Source: Anaspis maculata
Taxonomy: Eukaryota; Arthropoda; Insecta; Coleoptera; Scraptiidae
Direction of reading: 5' to 3'
Assembly: GCA_949128115.1 (NCBI GenBank)
Contig: OX421962.1
Span: forward strand, 104,128,836 to 104,192,835
DNA: 64,000 nucleotides
Part shown: piece by piece, positions 1 to 10,197 of the stretch
Numbering within the stretch: the first letter of the stretch is position 1
Layout of the letters: each line of letters starts with the position of its first letter
The notes under the pieces: model-generated
The model's database searches: none
Seen by the model: the letters and a program-made list of their open reading frames with translations, nothing else
Told to the model about the DNA's origin: nothing
Program-made: the position numbers and the translations under genes

Positions 1-880
1 AAAATAAAAGGACTGCTGATGATGGTGGGCCGTTGGGTGTTTCGTCTACCACCAGGCTGGGATTCATGACGACGTCGTCACACGCCTCTGTGGTGGTGGA
101 AAATATTTCCTTCGGCGTTTTCGTGTCACGCCGGTTTTCACGCGGCGGCGATCGTGCACGGCTCCAGCGGCGGCCTCGAATCGGTTGTGTAAAACGACGA
201 CGACTGAATCATTATCGCGAGATTCATCACTCAAAATACCATAACTTTTGACGTTTGCATTTGACGTTTGGCGAGCTGCCGACAGTGTCAGCGGCGTCGG
301 TAAAGCAGGGCGCCGCAGCGGAGTTTGCAGAGAGGTGGCGTAGATGGCGCCAGGTTGGAGCAGACTAGGGGCTGAAGTTTTCCAAAACGTGTGTGAGTTC
401 GGCATTTGCGTAATTTCCCGTAATTTGCGGTAACAAACACGAAAACGATTAATTATCGTTGAAGACGAAGCATTCGTGTTTATTCGACAAAGCCCACTTG
501 ATGTCGATTAAAACTGTTGATAATTTTCATTCACGATTCATCAAGGAAACCGGCTTTCCACTTGTTTTGCTAGATACGCGCTCCGCTCGCGCGTTATTTT
601 GGTATTTCCATGGTATTTTCCAACTTCCAAACCACCGGCTAATATTATTCAAAAAACTTACCTCGGATAGTTGCTATGCACCAGCCAATAGGATGGCCAG
701 TTGCTTAGTTACTATCAGAGTGGAACCCGAGGTAAATCGTGCAAAAAACAAATGACTCAAGTGACGTTTAATTCAAAGTCTTCGAACTGCAGATAAAATT
801 ATTGGATTTTATATCATGCACAAATTCCCGGGGTGTTTTTCCGAATTTTTTATCACTGATCAGTTCATATACCCGACAAC
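1..880. other. Unassigned sequence, no gene seen
   Basis: Reading both strands gives only short frames without recognisable domains. The first 400 bases are richer in CpG than what follows, but no splice-bounded exon or promoter can be supported. Confidence 0.5.
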
Positions 881-1245
881 AAAATCAAGTGTATTATAGT
901 ATGGTATGTTCACTTGTACTGTGATTCTAGTCGGCTGTGAGATTTTGTTTTCAAGTTTCCAAATCTGAAATATGGAAAATCACCAAAACTTTGCGGTTGG
1001 CTATTCTGGCTTTATTTGGGACAAGGACGATTTGGGATTTGGCACAATAATTCACGAAGAGACACGAAGTCGTTCGGACCACTTTTGGAACACATTTCTC
1101 ATCCATTTTCTCTGCAGATAGACGGAACATTTTTGCGGGACGTGATGTCTGGCGCTTTTTTCCATTTCATTGGAAAATGTAGTAATTTTTCGACCTGTTT
1201 TTAATTTTCGCCAATGAATGAATTTTCGTCAGAAATATTTCTAAC
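881..1245. repeat. Copy A of a diverged repeat of about 370 bp
   Basis: This segment shares long stretches with copies near 2015-2400 (B) and 6500-6800 (C). Landmarks in order are a GTGATTCTAGTCGGCTGTGAG block, an AAACTTTGCGG block, a CTGCAGATAGA block and a GTGATGTCTGG block. No protein is recognisable. The three copies are substituted enough to be old. Copies A and B are in the same orientation, so this region grew by tandem duplication before the 2609-6460 element arrived. Confidence 0.7.
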
Positions 1246-1628
1246 CTCTCGAAGCTGGTCGAACTTTACGTGATTCAAACTGAAAAAATACTAGTCCTTC
1301 GTCCAAAAAAAGGGGTCCCATGGAATCATCAATCCTTTCCCCTCTTCCAGTCGAAAGGACACGCGGAATCATGAAGAACTACTGGCAAGACAAGAAACAT
1401 CCCAGTAGGCCTGCTGTTGCAGCAGGATTTAGTGTATAAAGTTCATTAAACCGAATTTCAAAAAACCCAGCCGCTCAAAGTTGCGTATTGGACCGAAATT
1501 CATGTGAGTACCTTCAGTTTTCAATTTGCTTTTGTTTTGAACCTTGGCGGAACGAGTTTTTGTCGGCCTTGAATGGCCGCCGTCAAGATGACTTAGATTG
1601 AAGGCGGCCCCGTAGGGTTCTGTTCTGG
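1246..1628. other. Segment present in copy A only
   Basis: Copies A and B align up to an ATATTTYTAACS point and resume just before AATGAYGGTAATACAGC. In between, copy A has about 380 extra bases and copy B only about 30. The segment is therefore an insertion in A or a deletion in B. I see no terminal repeats or coding sequence in it. Confidence 0.45.
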
Positions 1629-1845
1629 TGTCCAAATGACGGTAATACAGCTCTGCGCCCCTCTAGTCGCATTTCCACGTATGACAAAATCAGTTTTCCA
1701 AGAATTCAATATCAATTTGATAAGAAATATAACTTCACTTCTAGAAAAGTCAGTTTCACACCAGGTAAAAAGGCGGCAAGCCTACGATGCTAAAGTAGAA
1801 AATTTGCCCAGCCAACTAGAGTCACAGTACAAGCGAACCTATTAT
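1629..1845. repeat. Second repeat module, intact copy (empty site)
   Basis: The module begins near AATACAGCTCTGCGCCCC and is repeated at about 2412-2608. This copy runs uninterrupted through a CTAGAGTCACAGTACAAGCG block. The other copy is broken at exactly that place by the 2609-6460 element, so this copy shows what the site looked like before insertion. Confidence 0.75.
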
Positions 1846-1855
1846 ATATCCTATA

Positions 1856-2014
1856 CACTTTCTATTCTTAGTAGAAGAATGACTTTTTGGAGCAAAAATA
1901 AAGTGACAAGTTTTGGAGCGAAACTATCAGCGGCCATCGGCCGTATTCTCCAAGCGTTCCAGCTTGTCACTTTATTTTTGCTCCAAAAAGTCATTCTACA
2001 GAAAATAAAAAGTG
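1856..2014. repeat. Inverted repeat with perfect 35-bp stem
   Basis: Positions 1876-1910 and 1963-1997 are perfect reverse complements over 35 bp. Imperfect pairing continues outward to about 1856 and 2014, where both arms show an ACACTTT end. The loop is about 52 bases. It may be a small miniature element or a hairpin-forming relic. No target duplication was evident. Confidence 0.8.
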
Positions 2015-2400
2015 TATGAGATATATGTTCACTTTCTACCGTGATTCTAGTCGGCTGTGAGCTTTTGTTTCTAAATTTCCAAATCTGAAATATAAAAAGT
2101 CCCCAAAACTTTGCGGGTGGCTGCTCTGGCTTTATTCGGCACAAGGATGTATTCGGCACAAAAATTCACGGAGAGACACGAAGTCGGTCAAACCACTTTT
2201 GGAACACATTTTTACGCATTTCCTCTGCAGATAGAAGGAACATTTTTATCGGACGTTGATGTCTGACGGTTTTTTTCCATTTTATTGGAAAATATAGTGA
2301 TTTTTCGACCTGTTTTCAATTTTTGGCCAATGAACAAGTTAATCAAAGCAGCTTTGACATTTGACAGTTGTCAAAAATATTTTTAACGTTTCAATATTTT
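2015..2400. repeat. Copy B of the 370-bp repeat
   Basis: Direct repeat of 881-1245, sharing the GTGATTCTAGTCGGCTGTGAG start, the AAACTTTGCGG block and the CTGCAGATAGA block. It ends in a TTTGACAGTTGTCAAA palindrome-like stretch and leads into the second module. Confidence 0.7.
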
Positions 2401-2608
2401 TGGCGTCTAAATGATGGTAATACAGCTCTGCGCCCCTCTAGTCGCATTTCCACGTCAGACAAGGTCAGTTTTCCAAGACTTTAATATCAATTTGATAAGA
2501 AATATAGCTTTATTTCAAGAGCAGCTAGTTTCACACCAGGTAAAAAGGCGGCAAGCCTACAATACTACAATGCAAAAGTAGAGAATTTGCCCAGCCTACT
2601 GGAGTCAC
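2401..2608. repeat. Second repeat module, left half (interrupted)
   Basis: Closely matches 1629-1845, including the CAGCTCTGCGCCCC and ACACCAGGTAAAAAGGCGG blocks. The module stops at GGAGTCAC (2601-2608) and resumes with the same GGAGTCAC at 6461, where the foreign element ends. Confidence 0.75.
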
Positions 2609-2645
2609 CGAGGGGGTAATCACTTGTGCAATATTTGGGACAAGG

Positions 2646-2949
2646 TGTGTGCAATAGTGTGCAATACTGTGCAATACTGTGCAATATCGTGCAATATCGT
2701 GCAATACTGTGCAATATCGTGCAATAGTGTGCAATATCGTGCAATAGTGTGCAATATCGTGCAATGGTGTGCAATATCGTGCAATGGTGTGCAATATCGT
2801 GCAATAGTGTGCAATACTGTGCAATATCGTACAATAGTGTGCAATATCGTGCAATAGTGTGCAATATCGTGCAATGGTGTGCAATATCGTGCAATGGTGT
2901 GCAATATCGTGCAATAGTGTGCAATATCGTGCAATATCGTGCAATATGT
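2646..2949. repeat. Minisatellite, 10/20-bp unit (left array)
   Basis: About thirty copies of a 10-bp motif, GTGCAATATC alternating with GTGCAATAGT, ACTGT and GGTGT variants. Frames through it encode runs of His-Thr-Ile-Ala-Arg-Tyr-Cys-type repeats only because the 10-bp unit cycles through all three frames. These are not genes. Confidence 0.95.
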
Positions 2950-3731
2950 GTACTAACGTATAATAGGTGATAAGCATGGAACTCGCATAGAACGCGTGTT
3001 ATATGAGAAATAAGCATGAAATATGTGTGTAATAAGTGTAATACCGTCTAATATATGAGAAGTAACATCTAATATCTGAAGTGAGTGCAAATTATGCGTG
3101 AAATTGGTGGAAGGTTACCCAATTGTCACTCCCACGACATATGAACACTCAGGGAAAGGTGGTCTTCTCAGTGAATCTGGTTAAGAATTGACATAAGTAC
3201 TTCTATACTCAGATCAAAAGCTCGCTCAAAAGTATAGACAACGTTTATGTACAAGTTTCGCCATATACAGGGATTGGGGGGGGGGGAATATTGACCTTGC
3301 TCTTTTCTTGCGATCTCCCATTGGGGTTTTGTCCGGGCTTTGCTCTTACAATAATATAATATAAAATATTATATTATACTTTGGATAATGAGAAACTTTT
3401 ATTCCAATGTTTTTTACCCACAGAAATTGAATCTGCCCCTCATACGCCCACATTTTTCAAAAATTCCAAATTTGACAGTGTACATTTTTTCCGATTTTTC
3501 CAAAATCATTTTTTGGCACTCAGCTAAACTTCATTGCCGATCCGTCTGGTCACGTATCTTTTCGTCTATCTCCTAAACGGATGTTTTTGACTTTTAAAAT
3601 TGTTACTTGAAAACAAATGTTTCGATTTTGTTTTTTTCTGCACAAAAAAAGAAGAAAACACGAATACGCAAATATTGCGCCTTTTAGATGTATCGCATTT
3701 TTAATAAAACAAAGCTCTCCGCCTACAACAC

Positions 3732-4382
3732 CAGACGATCAGACCAAAACTGCACAGACGCATGTTTCGCCCCTACTCTACTGGGGGCTCATGTATTGGT
3801 GCGCAGGCATCCAATCCGGATGTCCGGCGCTTTGGTAGTCAGATCCTTGTAATGCACACAGTGGGAGACTCATAATATGTAAGTCTCTCAAGCGGCGCCA
3901 TCTATCAAAGGCATTCTGCGATGCTATATTCCAAAAGCACCAGGAATCTTTGGCATCAGGCAGGCAAGGAATATAATACGAAATTCCACGTCAAGCCAAA
4001 CCGTCGCAGCCTCCTAGGGCCAAAGTGGACCCATTTGCGTGTTTATGTTCTCGAACATTGCTCAACTCGGCTCGAGTATACCTATGTATGTTGCATTTAC
4101 ATTGTACACTTTACCATCGATGCTCCTGGCGACGGTTTGGCTTCGCGTGAAATTTCGTATCATATTCGTTGCCTGTCTGATGCTTTTGGAATATAGCACC
4201 GCGAAATGCCTTTGATAGATGGCGCCGCTTGAGAGGCTTACATATTAGAGGAGCCCCCACTGTGTACATTACAAGAATCTCTGACTGCCACAGCACCGGA
4301 TGGTCGAACTGGATGCTTACGCACTGGTGAGCTCCCAATAGGAGCGAAACACGTGTCTGTGCAGTTGTGGTCTGATCGTCTG
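3732..4382. mobile_element. Foldback element inside the 2609-6460 element
   Basis: Arms at 3732-4011 and 4124-4382 are diverged reverse complements. Landmarks are the outer CAGACGATCAGACC, then GCACAGAC, GGCGCCATCTATCAAAGGC, and an inner AAGCCAAACCGTCGC. The spacer is about 110 bp. No convincing target duplication was found, and no protein is encoded. Confidence 0.75.
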
Positions 4383-4516
4383 ATGATGTATTAGCCGATA
4401 GTATTAGATGATGTATGTTTTGTTAAAAAAAGAACTCGGGAGGCTTTTCAAATGATGTATCACTCGACCCCTATTTACGGGAAACATTTTTTCTATATTT
4501 TCAACTTTTCCTCCAT

Positions 4517-4910
4517 TAAATTGGACATCAGAGTATTTTAGGAGAGAAAGGGAGTTTTTGAAAATTTTGAAAATATTTTTTTGGAAAGATAATTCAATTC
4601 TCTTCAAATTTGATATATCACAAAGTAAATAGCTCGGTAAACAGGTAGTGTCCCAGAGTGGGGTGGGAGGGAGCGAAAGGGGTGAATTTGGGTGGCACTT
4701 TTTTCACCGAAAATGTTTTCCTTTGATGCTGTGCAGGATGACGTTGACACCATTGAAGAGAATTGAAAAGTCAAGGATATCAAATTGGACATTCGGAGAA
4801 TTTTAGAAAAAAAGGGGGTGGGGTAAAAAACTTTGAAATATTTTTCCAGAAAGAGATTTAAATTTTTGATAATTTGATGTATCGGTATCGCAAAGTAGGT
4901 AGTGTCATTT
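4517..4910. repeat. Diverged tandem duplication, about 265-bp period
   Basis: Two diverged blocks both start AAATTGGACAT and end in AAGTAGGTAGTGTC-like sequence (4517-4650 and 4782-4910). G-rich spacer lies between them. No coding potential was seen. Confidence 0.6.
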
Positions 4911-6169
4911 GAAATTCCGAAGTTGGTGTGGGTGTGGGTGAAGATAGAAAAATTTCGCCTGGCAAAAAATTTGTTCAGGGTGGCTTGTTTCCATTGATAC
5001 ACCTGTATGCAGGGCGTTACACACTTTCTGTTGATATTTCAGGAGATGCGGTAGAGCATTAACAACTTCTGTTTTTTTTTATTCGGCATTTTACACAGCA
5101 TTTCAATCAATAACAAGTGCTTAGTATTTTCTCATTGAATCGTTTTAACCCAAAAATTATTGTCAAAGTCGAGGGATTTTCACCAAAATAATATCGGGTC
5201 TACTTTTCGAGTGATTGATAGTTTGTTTGAGGAATTTGAAACATTTAACTCGAATGAACCACAGAACAGGAGTAAAATTTTGCTGATTGTCGCCCAAATA
5301 GATTACTAGTAGAAATGGTAATTGTAATGTATCATTGTATAGTTGAATATGTATAGATGCTATGAAGTGTCTCTTCTCTTCTCACTTGCTAGTATGCAAT
5401 AATTGATAGCCTTAATTAACGGTATTCTGTGAAAAAAATGAGGAAAAGATATGTTTCTCAAGTTAAATGGATGAATGAACCATTGACGTACATCGCTTGC
5501 TGAATTGTCAGTGCATGTTATCGAGTGTATCGCTGTTCACGTTAACGAGTAGTAATGTTCACATATCCTACTGTTCACGTCGAGGTTCACGTTATCGAGC
5601 TTCTACTGTATTTATGTTTTCCTGTCTTTCTTTTGGCGATAATTTTTTTTTTTCGATGCTCTCTACCATCTCCTGAAATATTGACAAAAAAGTGAATCAC
5701 CCTGTATAGTACACGTTTGTTTTCATGTATCACTCACTTAATGCGAGTTCACCCGAATGAAAATTTGTTACTGAGCCCGTGAGGGCATATTCCTCGGCAT
5801 ATTCTCCTATTTTATTTTTTTTTTCCATACACACATCGATCTTTGCTTTAATATGCTTGATTTCAATTTTGAGCAAAATAGCTAAATACATAATGGGTGG
5901 CCAAACTTCAGGCCAAGTTTGATTCCATATGTGTCCGGGAAATAAGACAGTTTCTAATTTGTTTCAAGTTGGTAGATATTTAATGAGATGTTGTTTCAGC
6001 CGTAAAGTCACTTTTAAAGTTCTTGAAGCAATCTAGCCCTTCACGCGATTGTAGGTACCGATTGTACCTCGAATGTACCCACCTACCTACCTAGCTACCT
6101 ACAATACCATGTGTAATAGTAAGTTTATAATTTGTGTAATCAATAAGAATGCGTGTTATATGTGCAAAG
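4911..6169. other. Interior of the TIR element, no gene
   Basis: AT-rich sequence with a short GTTCACGTTATCGAG-type repeat around 5515-5615 and a CTAC-rich stretch at 6078-6100. No transposase motif could be found on either strand. Confidence 0.5.
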
Positions 6170-6420
6170 TGTGTAATAGTGTGCAATATCGTGCAATAGT
6201 ATGCAATATTGTGTAATATGTGCAATATCGTGCAATAGTGTGCAATATCGTGCAATAGTGTGCAATATCGTGCAATAGTGTGCAATAGTGTGCAATAGTG
6301 TGCAATATCGTGCAATAGTGTGCAATAGTGTGCAATATCGTGCAATAGTGTGCAATAGTGTGCAATATCGTGCAATAGTGTGCAATAGTGTGCAATATCG
6401 TGCAATAGTGTGCAATATTG
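6170..6420. repeat. Minisatellite, 10/20-bp unit (right array)
   Basis: The same GTGCAATATC/GTGCAATAGT units as at 2646-2949, on the same strand, here with a regular 30-bp higher-order period over much of the array. The right edge is a short palindrome around GCAATATTGC (6412-6421). After that comes unique sequence leading to the terminal inverted repeat. Confidence 0.95.
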
Positions 6421-6460
6421 CACAGTTGGGACACCCCTTTCGCGAGTGATTACCCCCTCG

Positions 6461-6850
6461 GGAGTCACAGTAGAAGTGAACCTACTATAGTGGGCCCAGC
6501 AGAACTGTGGATCGGTTCAAGCGACCAGAGGAATTTTGTTTTTTAAATTTTAAAAATCAAAAACTATAGAAAATCCCTAAAAACTTTGCGGTTGGTCACA
6601 CTGTTGTAAATTGACACAAAGATGTCTATTTGACACGGGATTGACGATGACGCACGATGTCGTCCGAGTCATTTTTCAAACGTATTTTCCGCGCATTTCC
6701 GCTGCACATGAATGTAAAATTGTTACGGGCCGTGATGTCTGGTGCTTTTCTCCATATTATTGGCAGAGGGGGTAATTTACGAACTGTTTTTGATCTTACG
6801 TTATTATACGTTATACGAACGCTAATGCATCAAAGTAGGCTCTGACATTG
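6461..6850. repeat. Second module remainder and copy C
   Basis: After the element, the interrupted module resumes with GGAGTCACAGTAGAAGTGAACC, as in the empty site. A third, most diverged copy of the 370-bp repeat follows, recognisable by AAACTTTGCGGTTGG and GTGATGTCTGGTGC. A 62-codon frame here is part of the repeat. Confidence 0.6.
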
Positions 6851-7967
6851 CTAGTTTCAGAAGATAAATTTTCATATCTCAAGTAACGCCGACCTTTATA
6901 CGTTCAATCCACGTTTACTATCACGTACATCACTTCAGCGCATACATGAGAACGCATACCTGCAGAGCGCGGTAATTTCAATTTTGACGCACGAAGTGTC
7001 ACTGTCAATGGCAACTGTCAATCAATAATCGAAATGTAAACAAACAACAAACATAACCTCCTAACCATTCAACATTTAATACTGTTCAGAATGAAATGTT
7101 ACGTGCCGTATGGCAGAAAGACGCAGAAAAGATTCAGGTGATACGAAACACAACGAGCTGCAAGGCGATCGACGAAACAAGAGCGTTATTTGGTTAGATC
7201 TGTTGAAACGTCAAATCGACGTCAAGCGCTGTCAGCTGAAATTTGCGTGACATTACACACGCACACCGTATTACAGTGTTGTCAACTTGTTGTCGTGATA
7301 TAGATATGGCAACGTCCTACTTTCACAGGTATGCGCAGAAGCCTTTCGGGAAACGTGGATTAGTGTGACGTAGGTTGGTGTAGGTCAGGGCGCATTGCCA
7401 ATTCAGACTTAGGTAGTATTCGATTACCCAGAGTAACTTGAATCCTACTCAAGTTACATTCTACGGTATTTCGGTATTCGTATGCGTATTCGAATACAAT
7501 TATAAATTCTGTACTTATTCATGCAGCTACTTTTTAGCCGATATTCGGGATTCTGTATTCAAGTTACCATTCTGCGGTATTTTAGTATTCATAGTCGCAA
7601 TACTCAAGTATTCGAATACTATAATAGAATCCTATCTTAGGATCACCTAAAATTTTGTGCCAAACTATGGAACATGTTCCGTCTGGTGGTATTTGTACCG
7701 TCTAGGAGGAAAGCGTCCACTGACAGTTTTCTAGATGACGCTGGTGTAGCTGCAGTAGTTCAAAAATGACATTTAAATGTCACCACGCAAATGGATTTTA
7801 GATTTATTTTTACTACTAGTCACTTTTTATCCGAATGAAAGAAAAACAGTTGTTCAAAGTTGAGTACATGGACCTCGTCAGGTCACTTTTTCTACGGCTG
7901 AAAAGTCGCCACTTCCCGCACAGTGAACTGGATGTGAAAAGCTGTGTAAGAGAACATGTTCACATAC
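6851..7967. other. Non-coding; short TIR candidate and ATTCGAATAC-rich patch
   Basis: AATCCACGTTT at about 6906 and AAACGTGGATT at about 7361 are an 11-bp inverted pair, each next to a GCGCATAC or GTATGCGC motif further in. That is compatible with a small miniature element of about 456 bp, but no duplication flanks it. From 7400 to 7625 the sequence is rich in ATTCGAATAC, CTCAAGTTAC and their complements. Confidence 0.35.
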
Positions 7968-8105
7968 TTTACTGCTATTGATCTGTGCCACAGGTTGAGA
8001 AGCGATTTTAATACTATTGATCGGTGTCATAGATTGAGCTATCGAGCAACGAGTTTTATACTGCTCTAAATCTGCGCGATCGGTTTGAGAAGTGATTCGT
8101 CCAAA
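7968..8105. repeat. Degenerate tandem repeat, about 45-50 bp period
   Basis: Three successive blocks share ATACTGCTMTNGATCTGTG-like starts and a GGTTGAGAAGCGATT-like middle. Divergence is high. The frame through it is not a convincing gene. Confidence 0.5.
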
Positions 8106-9839
8106 ATATTTTATACTGCTCACAAAATTTCACCTTCTTTTCTACCCAACACCTCAACTCGCTCCATGATTCCGAAAAATACACATTTTTTGCTACATTA
8201 ATTCCTTTTCCATTTTCACCCACTTCGTCTTCTTTGCTACTATTATCCGCTCAAATTTTTTATTTCCTTACCCACCCAGCACCCTAATTCGCCTCATTAT
8301 CCCATATTTTTTCCCGACAGTTTATTACTATTAGCACCATTATTACTTTTTTCGTATAGCACTTTTCATTTTAAGCCCTTCCACCTGTCGCATGTCGGTG
8401 GGTAGTGCCTGGTCAGTTGAAATTTTTTAAAAAACAAACAACAACTGACGACCGATAGTAGCAAAAATTGAAGAAATGTTTTGTTTTTTGACTGTTTTAG
8501 AATTCCTGCCTCGACTGTGGGGTTATTTTGTGAACAAAACGTAAGTCAGTGGGTAGCGTCCGGTCAGTTGAAACTTATTAAAGAACGTAAACGATTGGTG
8601 TAATTGGTGTACAAGTAGCATGCATTTCAAAAGAACGATGGTTTTATCAAAGAATTTTATCAAGCTTCATTATAGCGGTTATTAGGTCATTCCTTTTACA
8701 ACGGGTGGAACCGCACACCTACAAAAATAAACCGCGATGCGGTCTTTGTTCTAGCGCGATTAGCAGAAGCATACAAAGAAAGAAATTAACCCCGACACCA
8801 TAGCTCTTCCGCACGCCAACTATAAGAAAATCACCACTTCCGTCAGTCGGTGCCATTTTACTGTCCGCCAATAATAATAACAACAACGACACACCCTTTC
8901 CAACTATGATAAAAGCTTCCGGTGGATTTCCACGCGGGCGGGATGACGACGAGGAGGATGGGGTGGCAGGCGGCCGGAGGCAGCTTACCATCACGGAAAC
9001 CCAGTTTTCCAGTTTAGCCCAGAGTATCATATCGGTATTTTCTTATCATTATTATTATTATTATCATCATCATCATTCTAGTGGCACATTTCTTTATTAA
9101 CTTTTCTGGGGTGACTCTGTGTGTTGTCCTTGTTCTTGTTGTTTACGTGTCACTTCACAAACACGGATAATCCATCCGATTCCTTATAGAAACAAAGACT
9201 TGTGTTAGTTGTGTTCTTTCGTTTCATTGTGATAATGGATTAAAAAACATTGCTAGGCTGACGCTTGATACATAAAATAGTTTGCATTTTTCCAAGTTGT
9301 GGCTTTTTTACAGGAGCTTTTTCGCATCAGATATTTTGGAAGTCGTCGTCGCAGAAACTCTAGCAAAACTTTAATCAAGCTGTCAGTAATAGGACTTTCC
9401 AGTCGCAATATCCAGAAAACCTCAAATTGTACTGTGTAGCCCAAAGGATCCCCCACAGTGGGATAACTGACGCGAGAAAAGTGTTTTCGCAATATCTATT
9501 CCAAAAAAATCTGTTGTGGGGCGACACAATAGTTTCCCGGCGGTATCCAGCGATGCAGGTAATATTGATCGGAGCTTCCTTTTGGGAAGAGTGATCTGAC
9601 TGGAAAATTCAAGGAAAAACACCTACCAGGTTGAGTGAGTATTCTGGAAGACAAACTTTGCATATACAACCATATCAAACAGCATTGTGGCGTGGCTCAA
9701 AAGTCTCAGGAGCCTGCATAGCCCTAAACTCAAGGAAATCCTGTCTCATCGAATACAGTTTTTCAAAGGCTTCCAAAATGACTTCACGTCAAGTTCCGTG
9801 AGAAATAGCTTCTATCAATTCTTGGCAGTCACACTTCGG
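8106..9839. other. Unassigned; microsatellite at 9047-9078
   Basis: A TTA/TCA triplet microsatellite gives an artificial Tyr/His run in translation. A short block, AGTGGGTAGYGYCYGGTCAGTTGAAA-like, occurs twice about 150 bp apart (near 8396 and 8547). No gene can be supported. Confidence 0.45.
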
Positions 9840-10143
9840 TTTGACAGATGATGACAACTAAAAAAATAATCAGCACATTCCACCCTAAAACCAAATCTAC
9901 ATACCAAATTTCAACTCAATCGGATCAACGGTTCGGCAGTTATCGTAGCAGATGACAACATACACACCACTCACAGATAGATATCACTCGGGAAATGTTC
10001 TCAGTCGTCTTGGGGGCCTCAAAACGAAGACATCCGTCGGGTCTCAAAACGAAGACATCCGTCGTCTCCAAAATGTTTTTTCTGCACGATCACAATACTT
10101 TTCCTCCCATGTTGATGGGGTCCGGGAATTAAAAATCGACTAA
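9840..10143 (+). repeat. Dispersed repeat, copy 1
   Basis: Shares order and wording with the reverse complement of 15925-16330: ACCAAATTTCAA, TCGATCGGATCAACG-like, GGCAGTTATCGT, GTCGTCTTGGG, CTCAAAACG, TTTTTTCTGCACGATCACAA. Inside, a CTCAAAACGAAGACATCCGT block is duplicated in tandem (about 10018-10063). It may be the 3' region of a retroelement, but no coding part was seen. Confidence 0.6.
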
Positions 10144-10197
10144 TCAATAGATATTATATTAACAATTTTTTCCGCGCGGTTTGAAAAGCCGTCTTTA

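Larger units (their letters stand above)
2609..6460. mobile_element. 3.85-kb TIR element with subterminal minisatellites
   Basis: The left end reads CGAGGGGGTAATCACT and the right end is its exact reverse complement. The flanking GGAGTCAC is present on both sides (2601-2608 and 6461-6468). If one more C/G is counted in the TIR, the duplication is 6 bp (GAGTCA). The paralogous copy at about 1.8 kb has the uninterrupted site, which supports a real insertion. Inside both ends lie arrays of a 10-bp GTGCAATRKY-like unit. The middle holds a foldback element (3732-4382) and a 265-bp partial duplication. No transposase is readable, so it is non-autonomous or decayed. An 8-bp duplication would fit hAT- or P-type elements, but the terminal sequence does not settle it. 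Confidence 0.85.

Noticed and set aside
64..405. 113-codon minus-strand frame
   Set aside because: Arg/Ser-rich, no domain and no splice or promoter context.
2531..3017. Long frames with repeated HTIARYCTLLHDIAHYC-like text
   Set aside because: They are produced by the 10-bp minisatellite, which stays open in several frames on both strands. The same happens at 6091-6468.
2646..6420. Possible CRISPR-like arrays
   Set aside because: The units are contiguous 10-mers without spacers, in a eukaryotic repeat element.
8719..9100. Minus-strand Ser-rich and plus-strand His/Tyr-rich frames
   Set aside because: Largely produced by GAC/GAG runs and a TTA/TCA microsatellite. A GTAAGC donor-like site is present, but no acceptor.
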